Below, in pieces: positions 43,206 to 55,177 of a stretch of DNA of 64,000 nucleotides. The DNA lies in NCBI GenBank assembly GCA_029953675.1, contig JAMWBK010000001.1, forward strand, positions 1-64,000, read 5' to 3'. The number at the start of each line of letters is the position of its first letter. The stretch's first letter is position 1. The DNA comes from Rhodosorus marinus. Lineage: Eukaryota; Rhodophyta; Stylonematophyceae; Stylonematales; Stylonemataceae. The notes beneath the pieces were generated by a model. The model worked only from the letters and a program-made list of their open reading frames with translations. It did not search any database and had not been told where the DNA came from. Made by a program: the position numbers and the translations under genes.

Positions 43206-43380
43206 CCAGATCTCACCATCGTGCCATCCACGATGAGGAAACGCTCGATGGACAACTACGAACGGTCAAGGATGCGCTATCCTCGTGGTTTTCTGACTAT
43301 GCTTCCTCCTTTCCCGGTGATGCCCTTCCCTCGTGCCGTCATGGCCCAACTGTACGGCTCCCTCGTCGTCTTCACAAGCC

Positions 43381-44810
43381 TCTCGCGTTGGGCTTGGACT
43401 TAGTGTGGCAAAAAGTGTCAGATCACCCTCAATGCTCTCTTGTCTGTGATCTCCTTTTCTTTTCTTCCTCGCCTCGTGCTCAGCTCCTCTACTGTCCCAA
43501 GTCCTTTGCCTTCCGGCCGTATCCACCCTCTGCGCAAGATGCATTTGTTCCTTTCCGGTTTTCCAGCAATGCAGAGCTCGAACGTCTCGGCTTTGCTTCC
43601 CCCTGTTTCTTCTCTTCATGTCCCCCTTCAGATTTCAGGTCTACAAGGCAAACAACGGGCGCGTCACGCTGTGGCAGGCGGTGATCTCCGGAGGGCTGCC
43701 GGGGTTCTCCAGCGACGGCAATAGGTGGTCCAGGCTTTTTCTTGTAATTTCCATTTTCCCTCCTCTCAGTGTCTTTGAATAAGCAACGACAATTTGAAAC
43801 GTACGACCGATTTCCTCTTATTCTTGTGGTGCTTACTGGGCAGGGGGAGGGGCGGCCGGGGCTCTCGCTAGATGCGCAGCTCAGGTTCTTGTTTACTTTA
43901 CATGCGAGCACGTTCCCAATCCAACTTTGGAGACCAAACAATCAATCCGTCGATTCGGGCGGTTTTCCTAGGAAATAACTGCGGATTGCCCCCCCGTCTT
44001 GCGTACTCTGCCGTTTATTCGAGGGAGCTGTGCGAACAGCAAACACGCGAGAAGTCCTCCCTGGGCAGGAACCATCGTCAATTAAATCATCATCGTTTTT
44101 TCCAAGACAACAACCCTGAGAGGAAGAAGGCGAGGCGAAACCGAGAGAAGGGGCCTCTAAAACTATGAAGTCAGTAGCTCCTCCTGTGGTCAAGCCAGAA
44201 ACGTATCGAGAACTCGTGGGGAGTTTGATACGTCTTGCATAGAGGACACTGGATATTCTTCATGCTGAAGTTATCGATTAAAGTGCGGTCGATTCTTCAG
44301 AAGAACCTGCACAATCCGATCCGGAGTCTATGGAAGAGAGGGTATCTGCTCCGGAGGGGACAATCCGAAAGCGGTCAAGAGAAGTGATCCACAAAGGAAC
44401 GTATCCACCCCACCGGGATAGTGCTTCTGGGCTCAGAAGCACTCCTCCCCAGCACAACTGGAAGCACGTGAAACCCAACGCACAATCAGTCCACCGATGC
44501 GTTGAGACGCGTCCTAGATGCTAATAAAGCCAGATGAGGAGGGCGCAAGCGTTCTGTTGGGGACATCACATTGAAGGGTTCATTGACGAACCTTAGACAA
44601 CATTTTGAAGCAGGAGGTGCTCAACGTTGGAGCGTTCTCCATTTGATCTTTGAATGCAAAATTGGTAACGATTGTCAGTGTTCGTCATGAGGTAAAGGCT
44701 ACTGGGTCCCAGCTCTTCTCATCGGGGACTGCTCAAGCATGAGGAAATCATTTCAGAAGAGTTGGGAATCTGTGTCGACATGGGCAGGCACGTACCAGGA
44801 ACGGTCGCAA
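43381..44810. other. No gene recognised
   Basis: Overlapping frames on both strands near 43400-43940 (largest 150 codons, minus) show no family motif and no intron pattern. The remainder is non-coding by eye. Confidence 0.45.
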
Positions 44811-44860
44811 CAAGTTATCTGGCTTTATTAGCATAGCCTAAAACGCTACGCAAGTTATCT
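44811..44860 (-). mobile_element. 30-bp solo retroelement 3' hairpin with 10-bp target-site duplication
   Basis: caagttatct at 44811-44820 and 44851-44860 flanks 30 bp. Read on the minus strand, that 30 bp is the family 2 stem-loop (missing its first base or so) plus the tail aataaagcc. Nothing else of the element is present. This defines the exact 3' terminus and shows an insertion outside telomere repeats. Confidence 0.8.
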
Positions 44861-45922
44861 TAATCTCGAAGAAGCCGGAAAAGTCATCAAGTTGCATCTA
44901 CAGAACAGTCGGATGGAGAATTTCTCCTGACCTGGTAACAAAGAGAGCGGTGGTCACGCTTGCGGAGGCTTAAGTCTCCTAAGTCTTGATAGCTAGAGAA
45001 TAACGCAGGTCGTTACCTGATATGCTGTCCTGCGTTTTCGTATCCAAAACCCTCTGCAAGCTGCGCTTGCGTATCAGAGAGAGCAAAAAGTACAAAAATC
45101 GTTCAAAACTAACCGCAGCCTAAAAAGTTATAGAATTATATAAGATGGACGTAAAATTGTACCTAAAATATGGGAAATATATACAAGCAAGATATAAAAA
45201 GATATTAAAACCATCAAAAAAGGCGGAAAAAGATACAAAGACCAAAAAAAGACCTGGGAGGCAAGCAGGTGCAGCGGCCCGTGAAAAACGACACACCTTG
45301 GTTCCCTTATTTTCTTTTTATCGCTGTAGATGAATACGAACTTTCACACTCCCCCTTGTCCGACACCACTACGTTGGTAAGTGGTTGATCAGTCTTATTG
45401 GGCTCCACTAGGAAGGCTTCTAGTAGAAGTGCCGCTTAGTCGAACCGTCGAAAAAATTGTTGCGAGAAATGGACGCTCCATTCGTCCCAAGACGCCTCAT
45501 CTCAAGTCAAAACAACACACTCCATGGGCCTCCGACCACAAGTTTCTTCAGCATGCGAGGTCGCTTGCCTAGCTACTCAATCCATTATGCGACAAAAGTG
45601 AGTTTTCCAATTCACACTTATTCAAACGGAATCTTTGTCGAGAACTTGGTGGTCCTCATCGCGATTCGCACCCATTCGTGTCTCAAATGATTTAAGCAGC
45701 CAAGAAACCAACCCAACGTTCTCGAAAAGGTTGGGGGAGATTGCTTTTGGGTCCTTACTCTGGATTCTGATGGGGGGTTCCCACATAAGGGGCATACACG
45801 GCTTGGGCACGACGAGCTGGTGAAGATATCTTCGAACAGTGGTACCGGAGTTGAGAAGGGTTCTTGAGGCTGTGGGTGTTAGTCTGTTTGCAGACGAAAT
45901 ACGGGGCATCGGTGAAAGAAAT
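44861..45922. other. Upstream region of the Tic22-like gene
   Basis: A-rich stretch at 45110-45250, where a Lys-rich short frame is probably chance. No further feature is supported. Confidence 0.45.
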
Positions 45923-47078
45923 ATGGACATCGGATTCTGTTCGATCAACTTTGTGAAACTTGACATCCTCAAAGCGGCGAGTTCAGCATGCAGGGATCGG
46001 GTGGTTAGGGGGCGGACCAGGGTTGGGCGGGTAACCATGTCCAGTTCGGGAGGTGGAAAACAGAAAAAATCAGGAATGCCGCGCTGGGTGGCTGGTTTGG
46101 GATTCCTCGTGGTTTTGACGGCTCTGGTGTCCCCTGCTTTTGCGCCCCTGCTTGGCCCTCCGAAGTTGTCTGATACCGAAGTCAATCAGAGGCTGAACAA
46201 GGTCTGTGAATGATCGAATTAGCTTTGAAACAAAATTTCGCACGGGAGCTGCTTTTCTTGCTTCCCGTGTGCTGATATGATCACCGCATGTCCATCGAAC
46301 CTTGATTCATTTGCTTCTGCGCAGGTCGTACTGTTCTCTGTGACTGATCAAGGTGGAAAACCGTTCCTCACTGAGACTGCAAAGGAAAGGATTGGATATT
46401 TCTTCTTTGATCCGACAGATGCGGAAGCATTTCTCTCCAAGGCGAAAGAGTTTGACGAAAGTAAGGTAGAGAACCAGTAAGGGCTAAATACAATCGTGCT
46501 GGTTTGGGATAGCTAACGTCCACTACTTTCTCAGGCGCCAAGATCTTCCCGGTAACGTTGGACGAGGCCTACAAGTTTGTTGCGAGGAAAGGCGGTGACA
46601 CGTTCAGGTTGATGGCCAATAGAACTGAGGTTGAGGAAGCAGAGAAGATCATTGGATCTAACTTCAGCGGAAGCGCTCCGCTTTTCTTCGTTGATGGAAT
46701 GTCGTTTCAATCCGCCGACGGAGAAAAGAAGGTGATTCCCCTCTTCTTCGAGAAAGAAGATCTGGAAGCCACAATTGCGAAGCTGGCCCGGGAGAACCCG
46801 GCTCTCAAGGATTCGGTAGGGAGGAGAGAAGTACCACAACAGAAACTACAGAAAGTTCAGATTGCTTCTGTGACAGGGAATGCTGTATGAAGATAGCTGA
46901 ACCTTCCTTCACTCGGTACCATCGTGCACAGATTCCAAGCGAATTTTCCGTGATTGATCTGGGTAGTGCCCTGGACGAGATGAAGTCTGGGCGGAACCCA
47001 GCTCTACAAAATGTTGTGTTCTATCCGTCGGAGACTGCCATGGCGTACTTGAGATCAATGCAGGGTAGCGGGAATTAG
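45923..47078 (+). CDS. TIC22: Tic22-like plastid protein-import factor, four exons
   Basis: Proposed exons: 45923-46201, 46325-46460, 46535-46854, 46932-47078, giving about 293 residues. The start MDIGFCSINF is preferred because it opens a basic presequence with Phe at position 5; ATG 46037 is the alternative. A hydrophobic segment (WVAGLGFLVVLTALVSPAFA) follows. The body shows the family pattern: VVLFSVTDQGGKPFL, IGYFFFDPTDAEAFL, KIFPVTLDEAYKFV, APLFFVDG, VIPLFFEKEDLEATI and, in the last exon, FSVIDLGSALDEMKSG...NVVFYPSE. Tic22 is a soluble intermembrane-space chaperone that helps proteins cross the plastid envelope. The third intron donor (GTTCAG) is weak, so the join after QKLQK is the least certain. 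Confidence 0.8.
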
Positions 47079-49106
47079 CCGATTGTACAGTCGCCGGGGC
47101 TCTTCCGAACGCAACTCCCTGAAGTTATATTGCGAACCTTCGTGGGAACCTTTCGCAGCGTTCCCCAATCTCCATAGTTTTGTTGGAAGTTTCTCCGCCA
47201 GGCCTTTGCGACATTTTTTGTTTTGGGTTCGCTTTCCATTTTGTCGCCAAACATTCACAAAGCTTACTCCAAACCCAGCCTCAACCAATCTGCTTTGGAG
47301 TGCTTGAGCCTTGACTTTCAATCAAAAGTCTGCTACAGTTTTACAGTGAATGAATTTGTTCAAAGTAGGGAACCGATCCATCTCTGGATCATCCCCCGGA
47401 ATCAGAGGACTTGAGACTTAACGTTTTGATCAGATCAGCTTTATCGCCAACTTATGGATGGGCGGCGGATAGAATGTATGCTTACCTCATAATTTGCGGG
47501 ACTTGCCAAACGTCCGTTGGGATAAATAAGTCAAGAAATTTCGTATCGGGCGTTGGATATTTGAAGAAGTTCATGCGATTAATCGCATCAAGAGAATGAA
47601 TACCAAAAGCAACTGGTGCAATGCTTTGATTGCTCGTCAACCTTCGAAGACCCGAGGACGAGCAGGCAGATTGATTGTGATTGAAATGAATGCAACAATT
47701 TTCTGAGCTCCAACCGCGTCACCAGAACTCTGCACTGCTCCTAGTCCTTGGCGCGGTAGTCCTGCATTCTCCGTGCTCATTGAACAACCGCGTAGCAGAT
47801 TTGATCAGATATTAGCGAAGCGTTGAGGGTGCTGACACAACTGCATCACGCGTTGCTTTGGCCTAAAAGCCGGGACTGTTCGGTGCATTCTAATGACTGA
47901 CGGCCAAGGAGGCTCGTCCTGGCGAGGCTGGTCAGGCGGATTGGTCAGACTTCCACGGGAACAAAGGACTTAAATTATAGCGATTGCCTTTTAATTAGGA
48001 CAATTTAGCGAAATACGCGGAACGCTGGACAGCATATTCCCTGAGGGAGAACGGCGACGTCTACCAACGTGTCGCCTAACCCTGAAGCTAATCAGCGTCA
48101 AAAAGCGCGAGTTTCCTAAATCATAACATGTGGGAGTCATAATGCTCACAATAAGTAGCCAATCATGTCTCAGCTTTGACGGCAACTTTAATTTTTTTCG
48201 GTTGTCCTAGTCCATATGTGATGACTTGATAAAAATAATATATATATGTAAGTTAATCTCGACCAGTGGACCTCAGGTTCGTGAGCCATCAGCGCTTCAG
48301 ACACAACGCTTCGAATCAACTGACTGACCAATTGTTTTGTCCGAAGGCTACAGCCGTTGTCCTTCCGCGAAAAACCAAATTCGAGCGAGAGTCGTAGTCC
48401 AGTTAGCAAAATTGTCTTTTAGGTACGATTTGGAAACGCAGCAGATGGGAAGAGTGAATATTCTATTGGCCTCTCCGCTTCCGTGATTTGATCTGCACGA
48501 GTACTAAAGTATGTTCTCGAACAGCCGCTGCCTCCTACTTAGAAACAGGCGCACGGAATGACCATTCGGTCTAACAGTGCCGAGTGAGATCCTGCTCTTC
48601 TGGAAATTGAACACACCCAGGTGCAGCTTATTTCCAGTACAACATAATCCAGCGCAAGTCGAAACTGCGAGTATGTACGGAGGAACTTCTAATCCACTTG
48701 TTGAGGTTCTACAAAACACTGCAATCGACGAACGGTTTGTTATATTGAAAGAAAAAAAGTTGTCCTCATAATCGAAAGCTACCAGGCCCGAAAACAGGAG
48801 CCCCGAGATGGACAACCCTTTGTGTGGCTGAAAAAATTGCAATTTGGTTGGGGGACACACATACCCGTATCCTCCATAAATCTGCAAAAGGGGGCTGATA
48901 TATGGTGTGGGATGCTGAAACAGTAGATTGGGGGTGGGGGGAGGGAGTTGTCTACTACCATTTGGTTACAAGGGTACGACTTTAAGGGTAGAGAGCTGAA
49001 GTAGGCTTGTTGTGGGGGGAGCGGGGGAACGAACTTCCTTTACCGATCAGCGGGAAGCAAAAGGGGGACTGGAGCTGCTTGGCTGGGTCAAAGAAATCGA
49101 GACGAA
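47079..49106. other. 2-kb intergenic region
   Basis: No gene or RNA recognised. It contains an AT-rich patch (about 48225-48250) and G-rich runs at about 48930-49030 just upstream of the IspG start, the latter presumably in its promoter or leader. A 127-codon minus frame at 48504-48887 is not supported. Confidence 0.5.
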
Positions 49107-50732
49107 ATGGTGAGTGCGTTCGTTAGCTTGGGAGGTGTCAGTGGGATTTCTGGCATAAGGGGACTGAAGAAAAGTTCAAGGAGGAGGAATCTTGTTTGGA
49201 TGGACGCTGGGAATGGTAACGGCAATGGAGCTTCCACTGCTCCGTTGCCCAAGGATGCAATGAAGGACCAGAGCGGGATGATGGACCTTGACCTGACCGG
49301 TTCAGTGCCACGCAGAAATACGCGAGCTGTACGGGTTGGAGATATTCTGATAGGGGGAGCGAACCCTGTGGTCATCCAGTCTATGATAAACGAAGATACC
49401 ATGGACATTGACGGATCGTATAGGGCGATAAGGAAACTGCATGAGGAAGGTTGTGAGATCGTGAGGCTGACCGTTCCGTCGCTAGCACATGCCCATGCGG
49501 TCGGCTTTATTAAGGAGAAACTCAGAACCGAGTATGAAGATGTCCCCTTGGTTGCAGACGTGCATCACAACGGCATGAGGATAGCGCTCGAGGTAGCTAA
49601 GCACGTTGACAAGGTCAGAATCAACCCGGGCCTGTATGTGTACGAAAAGCCGGACCCCAACCGTGTAGAGTACACAGAGGAAGATTTCAAAAAGCTCGCT
49701 GAGCAGATGAAGGAAAAGCTCGAGCCTCTCATTGTGAGTTTACGGGATCAGGGGAAGGCCATGCGTATCGGCGTGAACCACGGCTCGCTTGCTGAAAGAA
49801 TGCTCTTTACATATGGAGATACTCCGGAAGGAATGGTAGAGAGCGCCCTCGAATGTATCAGAATTTGCAGGGAGCTTGATTTCCACAATCTCATCATTTC
49901 AATGAAGGTGAGCAATGTGCATGCAGAACACAGGCTTTTTGTCATCGGTCGAGGCTAACCTCGAACACACCTCCTCTGAATATGGATATGCAAATGTGCT
50001 TTGTTCTTCTTTCCGGCAGGCAAGCAAAGTACCTGTGATGCTTTCAGCCTACCGACTGCTTGCTCAACGGCTTGAGGCGGAAGGTATGAACTATCCTCTG
50101 CACCTTGGAGTGACAGAAGCAGGAGATGGAGAGTATGGGCGTATCAAGTCCACACTGGGAATCGGGACACTGCTTGCTGAAGGTATCGGAGACACCATCA
50201 GGGTCTCCCTTACTGAGGACCCAGTCAAAGAAATCCCTGTGGGCTATGGCATCCTTCAGGGACTAGGACTTCGAAGAACCATGGTGGAGTACGTGGCCTG
50301 TCCATCCTGCGGCCGTACGCTATTCAATTTGGAGACCGTACTTCACGAGGTAAGCACCAGACCCTCCACTTTCGCTGGCTATGGTTTCTTTTGTCCCATC
50401 AGATAGCTACATTGTGACGGTAGGAATGCTGACCGTAGTTTGTGTCACAGGTACGAGAAGCAACCAAGCACATGCCAGGATTAAGCATTGCAGTCATGGG
50501 ATGTATCGTAAATGGCCCAGGGGAGATGGCGGATGCCGATTATGGATATGTCGGCAGAGGTCCTGGTACGATTGCTTTGTATCGCGGGCGAGAGGAGATC
50601 CGCGTGGTTCCAGAAGAGGATGGTGTACAGGAGCTGATCCGCCTCCTCCAGGGGGATGGGGTGTGGGTGGATCCGCCGGAACTGTCAGCGGAACAGGAGG
50701 AGACAGTTGAGGCTGAGGCAGTCGCGGCATGA
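49107..50732 (+). CDS. ispG: 4-hydroxy-3-methylbut-2-enyl diphosphate synthase (IspG/HDS), plastid, three exons
   Basis: Exons 49107-49907, 50020-50349 and 50451-50732; both introns are phase 0 with GTGAGC/GTAAGC donors. About 470 residues. Residues 1-60 are a presequence ([10 protein letters not shown]..., Phe at 5, then RRR). The enzyme body follows the bacterial and cyanobacterial form: NPVVIQSM (about 85), [59 protein letters not shown] across intron 1, [25 protein letters not shown]. Iron-sulfur cysteines are in CPSCGR and GCIVNGPGE (exon 3). It makes HMBPP in the MEP isoprenoid pathway in the plastid, using electrons from ferredoxin. The large insert domain of land-plant HDS appears absent. 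Confidence 0.95.
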
Positions 50733-50847
50733 TCTAGTCGACCGCGGCTATGCGATCTAACCACGGCGGAGAATTGTTTTTGATCGGTGTCCGTGACTTT
50801 TTCGGCTGGAGAATCCGTTCTTCCAAACCGCGCAAATTTCTTGCAGT

Positions 50848-51055
50848 ATTCTGATTCGGTAGAGCTCGAGCTTGGTTAAATATCAGCTATTAAGGAATCA
50901 GAATCATTGTGCAGAACTCTTCATGTCTCGTACCCCGCGAACTGCTTCCGGTATGCTGATTCAGTAGACCTCCAGCTTGGTTAAGTTTAAAAACCAACTG
51001 TCCAACCATTGCCATTGAGGATTCAGTATCATTTGCAGAATTCGTCACGTCTCAT
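50848..51055. repeat. Diverged tandem duplication containing a 10-bp inverted repeat
   Basis: Segments at about 50848-50938 and 50951-51058 share ctgattc-gtag, ccagcttggttaa and gcagaa-tc-tca-gtctc blocks in order. In the first, ATTCTGATTC (50848-50857) pairs with GAATCAGAAT (50895-50904). In the second, the equivalent arms are changed but can still mostly pair. It lies between two convergent genes, so it is likely 3' UTR sequence. Confidence 0.5.
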
Positions 51056-51240
51056 GGGTGATTCGGCCCTAGGCTACCTTACGGAGCTCCAATTGCGTGA
51101 AGATCGAAAATCCACGTGAACTCCCGCGGCCATTGAAGCGCCCTGAGACCATCGTTGCTATCCAAGAATGGGGTCTTTGGTACAAAACGCAGAGCAGAAT
51201 TATGTTGTCTGAAAAAGAATGCGTTGCATGATCTTCCCCT

Positions 51241-52176
51241 TCATCTCGGTGCTCTCTTAAAGGCCTTCTCCCTCGCTTTGAGGTCCATTTTCTCAGTTGC
51301 ATGAATGGCTTCCGCAACTCGCATTTGAGTGTGAGAAATGGCTGGTTGGCGCTTCTTGACGGCCTGCTCGGCAATTTTCTCATCTACGCTCTTCCTCTTC
51401 TCCTTTTCCTGCTGTTTTCTGCGCAGCTGAAAACCGTACTCGCATTGCTCATAGTACACACGTTCATACTCATACATATAGAAAAGCCTTTCTTCGTGTG
51501 GCACGAAAGAAAGAAGCGCACTTGCATCCACAATCTCTTTTGGCTTTAGCACGATGGCACATCCATCCCTCTTCCTCAGCGGTGCCAGGAACTTCGTATA
51601 GAAACTCGGGAGGCTGCTTTTGTTCAAGGTTTTGTAGTAAGCCACTGGGAACAGTTGGATCTAATTAAAGCAACGCCGCTCTCAGTTCAAAAATCCTCAA
51701 ATGCTTTCTGTTGCGTAAGTCCTTACCTTAATTTCGCCGTCCAGCAACCCGTTCAGCATGCCGGCGATGAGAGAAGGGTTCCTCTGCAGGTAGTGCATGG
51801 GACGGAAGCTCATCTTTTCTATTGCAGCTTTTTCCAGTCCGAGAGTCCGCAGTCTGACGGCAGACACATGCCCGACTTTCCTTGTACGGCGTTCGTGAGT
51901 GATTTCACCGCGTTCTCCTGGGAGCCCCGAAAACGCTCGTTTGCCTGGGTCGATAACGTGCAGCTCTGGTTCCATTGGTTCCCCTTCCGATTGGTGCGCA
52001 ACTCGGAAAGTCAACGCGAGAAACTTTTCCGCTTCAGTCGAAATCGTGCAAAGATGGGTTACATCCTTAGCTCCAGTCCTATGACCCACCGCCCGGGGCA
52101 GGTCAAATCTCGACTTGATCGCACTAGAGAACGGCGCAGTCCAATAACGAGATGCAATGGAATGAATCTCCGTCAT
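51241..52176 (-). CDS. Conserved-looking protein of unknown function, two exons
   Basis: Exons 52176-51727 and 51660-51241, a 66-nt phase-0 intron (donor GTAAGG, acceptor AATTAG), 289 residues. I do not recognise the family. The N-terminal part is basic with several short motifs (AEKFLALTFRVAHQSEGEPMEPELHVID, EKMSFRPMHYLQRNPSLIAGMLNGLL). After the join, PVAYYKTLNKSSLPSFYTKFLAPLRKRDGCAIVL leads into a long charged C-terminal helix rich in Lys, Glu and Gln (about residues 215-289), probably coiled coil. There is no signal peptide or membrane span. Convergent with ispG. A role in an organellar or ribonucleoprotein complex would be a guess. Confidence 0.6.
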
Positions 52177-52656
52177 CTCTTGAAACAGTCCTTATCGTTT
52201 GAACTTCAAATGGAAAAGCAAACCATCCTATCCCTTCCCAAAGCGAAGCTGAACTACTTTACACTTCTCCCAAGCCTTCCAGACGCCACTAGTAACAACC
52301 ATATAGGTTCGGGGTTGTCACTTGTATGTCCGAGAAGCGCGGCGCGGACGGCGCGGAAGAGGGGTTGGGGTGGAGCGTAGAAGATGAAGATCTTCTTGCA
52401 GGTCAGGATTTCTGATACCCCTCTGGTGCTACAGTGACCATACATACGCCAGCGTCTACCGTAATTTTTAGGCATTGTGGTTCAAGACGGGTGCTTGTGA
52501 GAGTTACTGGTCTCATTACGAGGATATCAGCTGCACGGAATTGTCAAGCACAAGTGGACTACTGCTATGAGTCATAGCCATAGCAGTCTGGGAGCACAGG
52601 AGCTAGAGCAGGTGCCGCGATCTAGGGTACTGGAGGTCACAAAATTGTTTGCTACT
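52177..52656. other. Short intergenic region
   Basis: Lies between the start of the unknown gene and the end of the lyase gene, both on the minus strand. Nothing recognised. Confidence 0.5.
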
Positions 52657-54398
52657 TCATTGGTCGTAAGGACCAATCTCATCCACAATCTGTCTCAAAA
52701 CGAGTGACCAATGTGTCCAGTGGGTTCCACCCTGAGCAAAGACGATGTAAGGCTCACGCAACGGGCCGTCCGCACTCAACTCAAGCGTACTTCCGTCCAC
52801 AAAGTTGCCATCCGCAAACACCACCTCGTCACCGTATCCGGGTGTGATCCCCGCTGTAGGTTCAATGTACGAACCGACCGGGCTATTTCGTTGCACGCAC
52901 TTACAAAACTCAAGCACACGCTCCCTAGAACCCAACCTGATCGCCTGAATAATGTCCGTCCTTGTGTCCTCAGGCTTCGGGTTAACGCTGTAGCCTAGCT
53001 CGGACATTACCCTCGAAACAAGTTTTACGCCTTTAAGCGACTCTCCAACAATCTGAGGAGCCAGGAATAACCCCTTGCAAAAAAAATGAAATACAAGAAG
53101 GGAATGTCAAGCTGACTTCACACGCTCTCCATGTGGAATTAACTCTGCTGGGCAACAATGTGCTGAGCCCAAAGATTCTCAAGGGCGTCTCAAGACGTAA
53201 GTGACATGGGGCCGTCGGGGTCCAGGCCAGGTTTGAAGATGATGTCTCACCTGCAGAAACTGCTTGTTAAACCCAAGTGATGGGCCACCAGCGACACCAG
53301 GTGCTGAGAGGCGGTTCGCTGCAGCTTTGACTAGATCTCGTCTCCCCGCCACGTATCCGCCCGTGGGGGCTAAGGTTCCTCCTGTAGATACGACATCGTC
53401 AAGGATTCTCAACGAGTTCAGCTCACAGTGAAACGCACAAGGAAAACGGAAAACGCAGGAACTGCACGCTCGAAAGCGATTGGCCTTGGATCCCGGTGCT
53501 GCGCTTCTATTGGACTGTCCGGAAGCCGCTTACCACAGTTTTTTATCAAAGAACCAGCCACTAAATCCGCTCCAACATGTGTGGGTTCTCTGAGCTCCGT
53601 GAGTTCCCCAAAGCAGTTGTCCACGAAGCAGACAATGTTTGGATTGACCGCCTTGATCGCTGCAATAATCTCCGAGATGGTAGCTACGGATAGGCTCGGT
53701 CTCCACGAGTACCCGCAAGATCGTTGGATGAGGACCACCTAGTTTCGGGTCCAGGAAAGGTGGGGAAAGTCAGGACTTCCCAGACCACGCCTCTTTATAA
53801 ACTCGGTGCTAGGGGCAATTACTTTTGTGTTTGGACTAATCGCCTCAATCAGTCCAGCAATATCGGCCGTTCCGTCGGGTAACAGCGGATGTTCTCTGTA
53901 GGAAATCCCGTAGTAGGCCAGTGAACCCGGCGCGTCACCTCTCGAGCCTATGACTTCCTCAAGAGTGTCGTAGGGCTCGCCCACAGCCGAAAGCAATTCG
54001 TCTCCTGGCCGAAGCGCCGCAAAGAGGGCTGCAGCAATCGCATGGGTACCGGAAAAGAATTGAACCCTCACGAGGGCAGATTCACACCCAAAAATTGAGG
54101 CGTACACCCTATCGATTACGTCTCTGCCCTCATCCCCGTGACCATAGCCGGTGTTGCCCGCAAAATGCTGCGAACCAACTCGGTGCTCTTGAAACGCATC
54201 CAGGACACGGCCGAGATTGTTTTGCACTAACGCATCTACCTTCTCGAAATCAGGTCTTAGTGAGGCAATCGCCTGATCAACAACCTCATCACCTGTCACT
54301 CGGCATACCAGCCTACCCCTGGGTCTCCTTCTCCCCGACGATCCGCCTACCGCACAGAAGCAAAAGTTTGCCGATCCTCCAATGTTAAAATCACCCAT
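52657..54398 (-). CDS. PLP-dependent methionine gamma-lyase / aluminium-resistance family protein, four exons
   Basis: Exons 54398-53823, 53738-53534, 53381-53251 and 53073-52657 splice to 442 residues. Joins restore family motifs: SPNTK|VVLIQRSCGYSWRPSLS, NCG|GTLAPTGGYVAGRRDLV and NKQFLQ|GLFLAPQIVGE. The PLP site region is VDNCFGELTELREPTHVGADLVAGSLIKN (Lys of SLIKN as the likely Schiff-base residue). The C-terminus has DIIQAIRLGSRE, GYGDEVVFADGNFVDGSTLELSADGP and LREPYIVFAQGG. The first 34 residues (MGDFNIGGSANF...RRRPRGR) look like a plastid presequence with Phe at position 4. Cyanobacteria commonly have this family (cystathionine beta-lyase-like; exact reaction rarely shown). Likely acts on sulfur amino acids. 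Confidence 0.85.
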
Positions 54399-55177
54399 TC
54401 CTCACACGATCAATGCCTGTCCAGTGGAAAACAAGGGCCGAGCTTTCTTTCTTAAAATGTACCTGTGAGTCACTGGAAGTTGCTTTCTGCAACCGTTGAT
54501 GTCAACTCTACCCTGTTGAACTGTCCTGCCGACCTGTTGGATAAAAGCACCTGCCATTGTGTGCCGTGTGGAGAAGCTACAAGGTCGTAGCAGTAGCAGA
54601 ATCCCCGCACTCGTTGATGAACCAACTGCGTGACGCGCTTTTGCCCCGTCGGAATCTCAGGAGATCTATCAACAACCGGAAAGCCGTATTTCGCGTCTTG
54701 TTCAGCTTCTTGAAAATCGCGAGGTTGTTTACCAAGATTGTACACTAGCAGGACGGGCTCTGTCTCCATCGGCACTCGCAATTCGCTCTTGCAATGGCGT
54801 CAAAACGAAAAGTCGAAGTTTCACGATGTTCACACAGTGGATACTTGAGTTTCCGAACTGAAGTGTTGCGATGTAGCCGATCTGCAGCGTCCGCAGATAC
54901 TGGGCCAATGCCGTAGGTTTTTTTGTTGATGGCTGAAAAAATGAATGGAGGAAAGATGAGTAAAAAGCGTCGTAGCATCGTCTGGGCCAAGGTCAGCAGC
55001 CTATTTGCTACACAAGTCTTTCGGCTGGTATATCGTAACTTGGTAGTCAAATGGACAGATTATTTATTGATGTCAAATTTAGGTTTCCTCCAGACGTGAG
55101 AAAACGGAGAGCTACAGAAATTTTCCCTTTCTTTCGGTTTCTTTCCCAACGTCGATTGTAGAACAGCGGCAAACAAT
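54399..55177 (-). other. Intergenic region with a possible small exon or gene
   Basis: A minus-strand frame from ATG 54769 to 54470 (METEPVLLVYNLGKQPRDFQEAEQDA..., about 99 codons) has a protein-like composition but no recognised motif, and an in-frame stop lies just upstream. A second frame at 55050-54745 overlaps it. Neither is supported by a clear splice pattern. Confidence 0.3.

Larger units (their letters stand above)
40200..43380 (+). mobile_element. Decayed family 1 non-LTR retrotransposon with ORF1
   Basis: An ORF1-like frame lies at 40887-41501 and RT fragments at 41940-43240: SPGPSGLRDEHLQ (about 42380), LQLGIGVSGGCERSLHAIQAH and VVLRLDLESVFNRIDR (about 42680-42800, motif A region) and GARQGDPLGPVLHALSLAAF (about 42990). 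It matches the telomere-adjacent element at 535-3215 in its GPSGL and QGDPLGP-LHALSL blocks. The catalytic DD box and the endonuclease were not found, so the 3' part is missing or too decayed. Confidence 0.75.

Noticed and set aside
43489-43941. 150-codon minus-strand frame
   Set aside because: Overlaps equally long plus-strand frames and has no recognisable motif.
45622-46185. 187-codon minus-strand frame
   Set aside because: Mostly antisense to the first Tic22 exon; no motif and no splice context.
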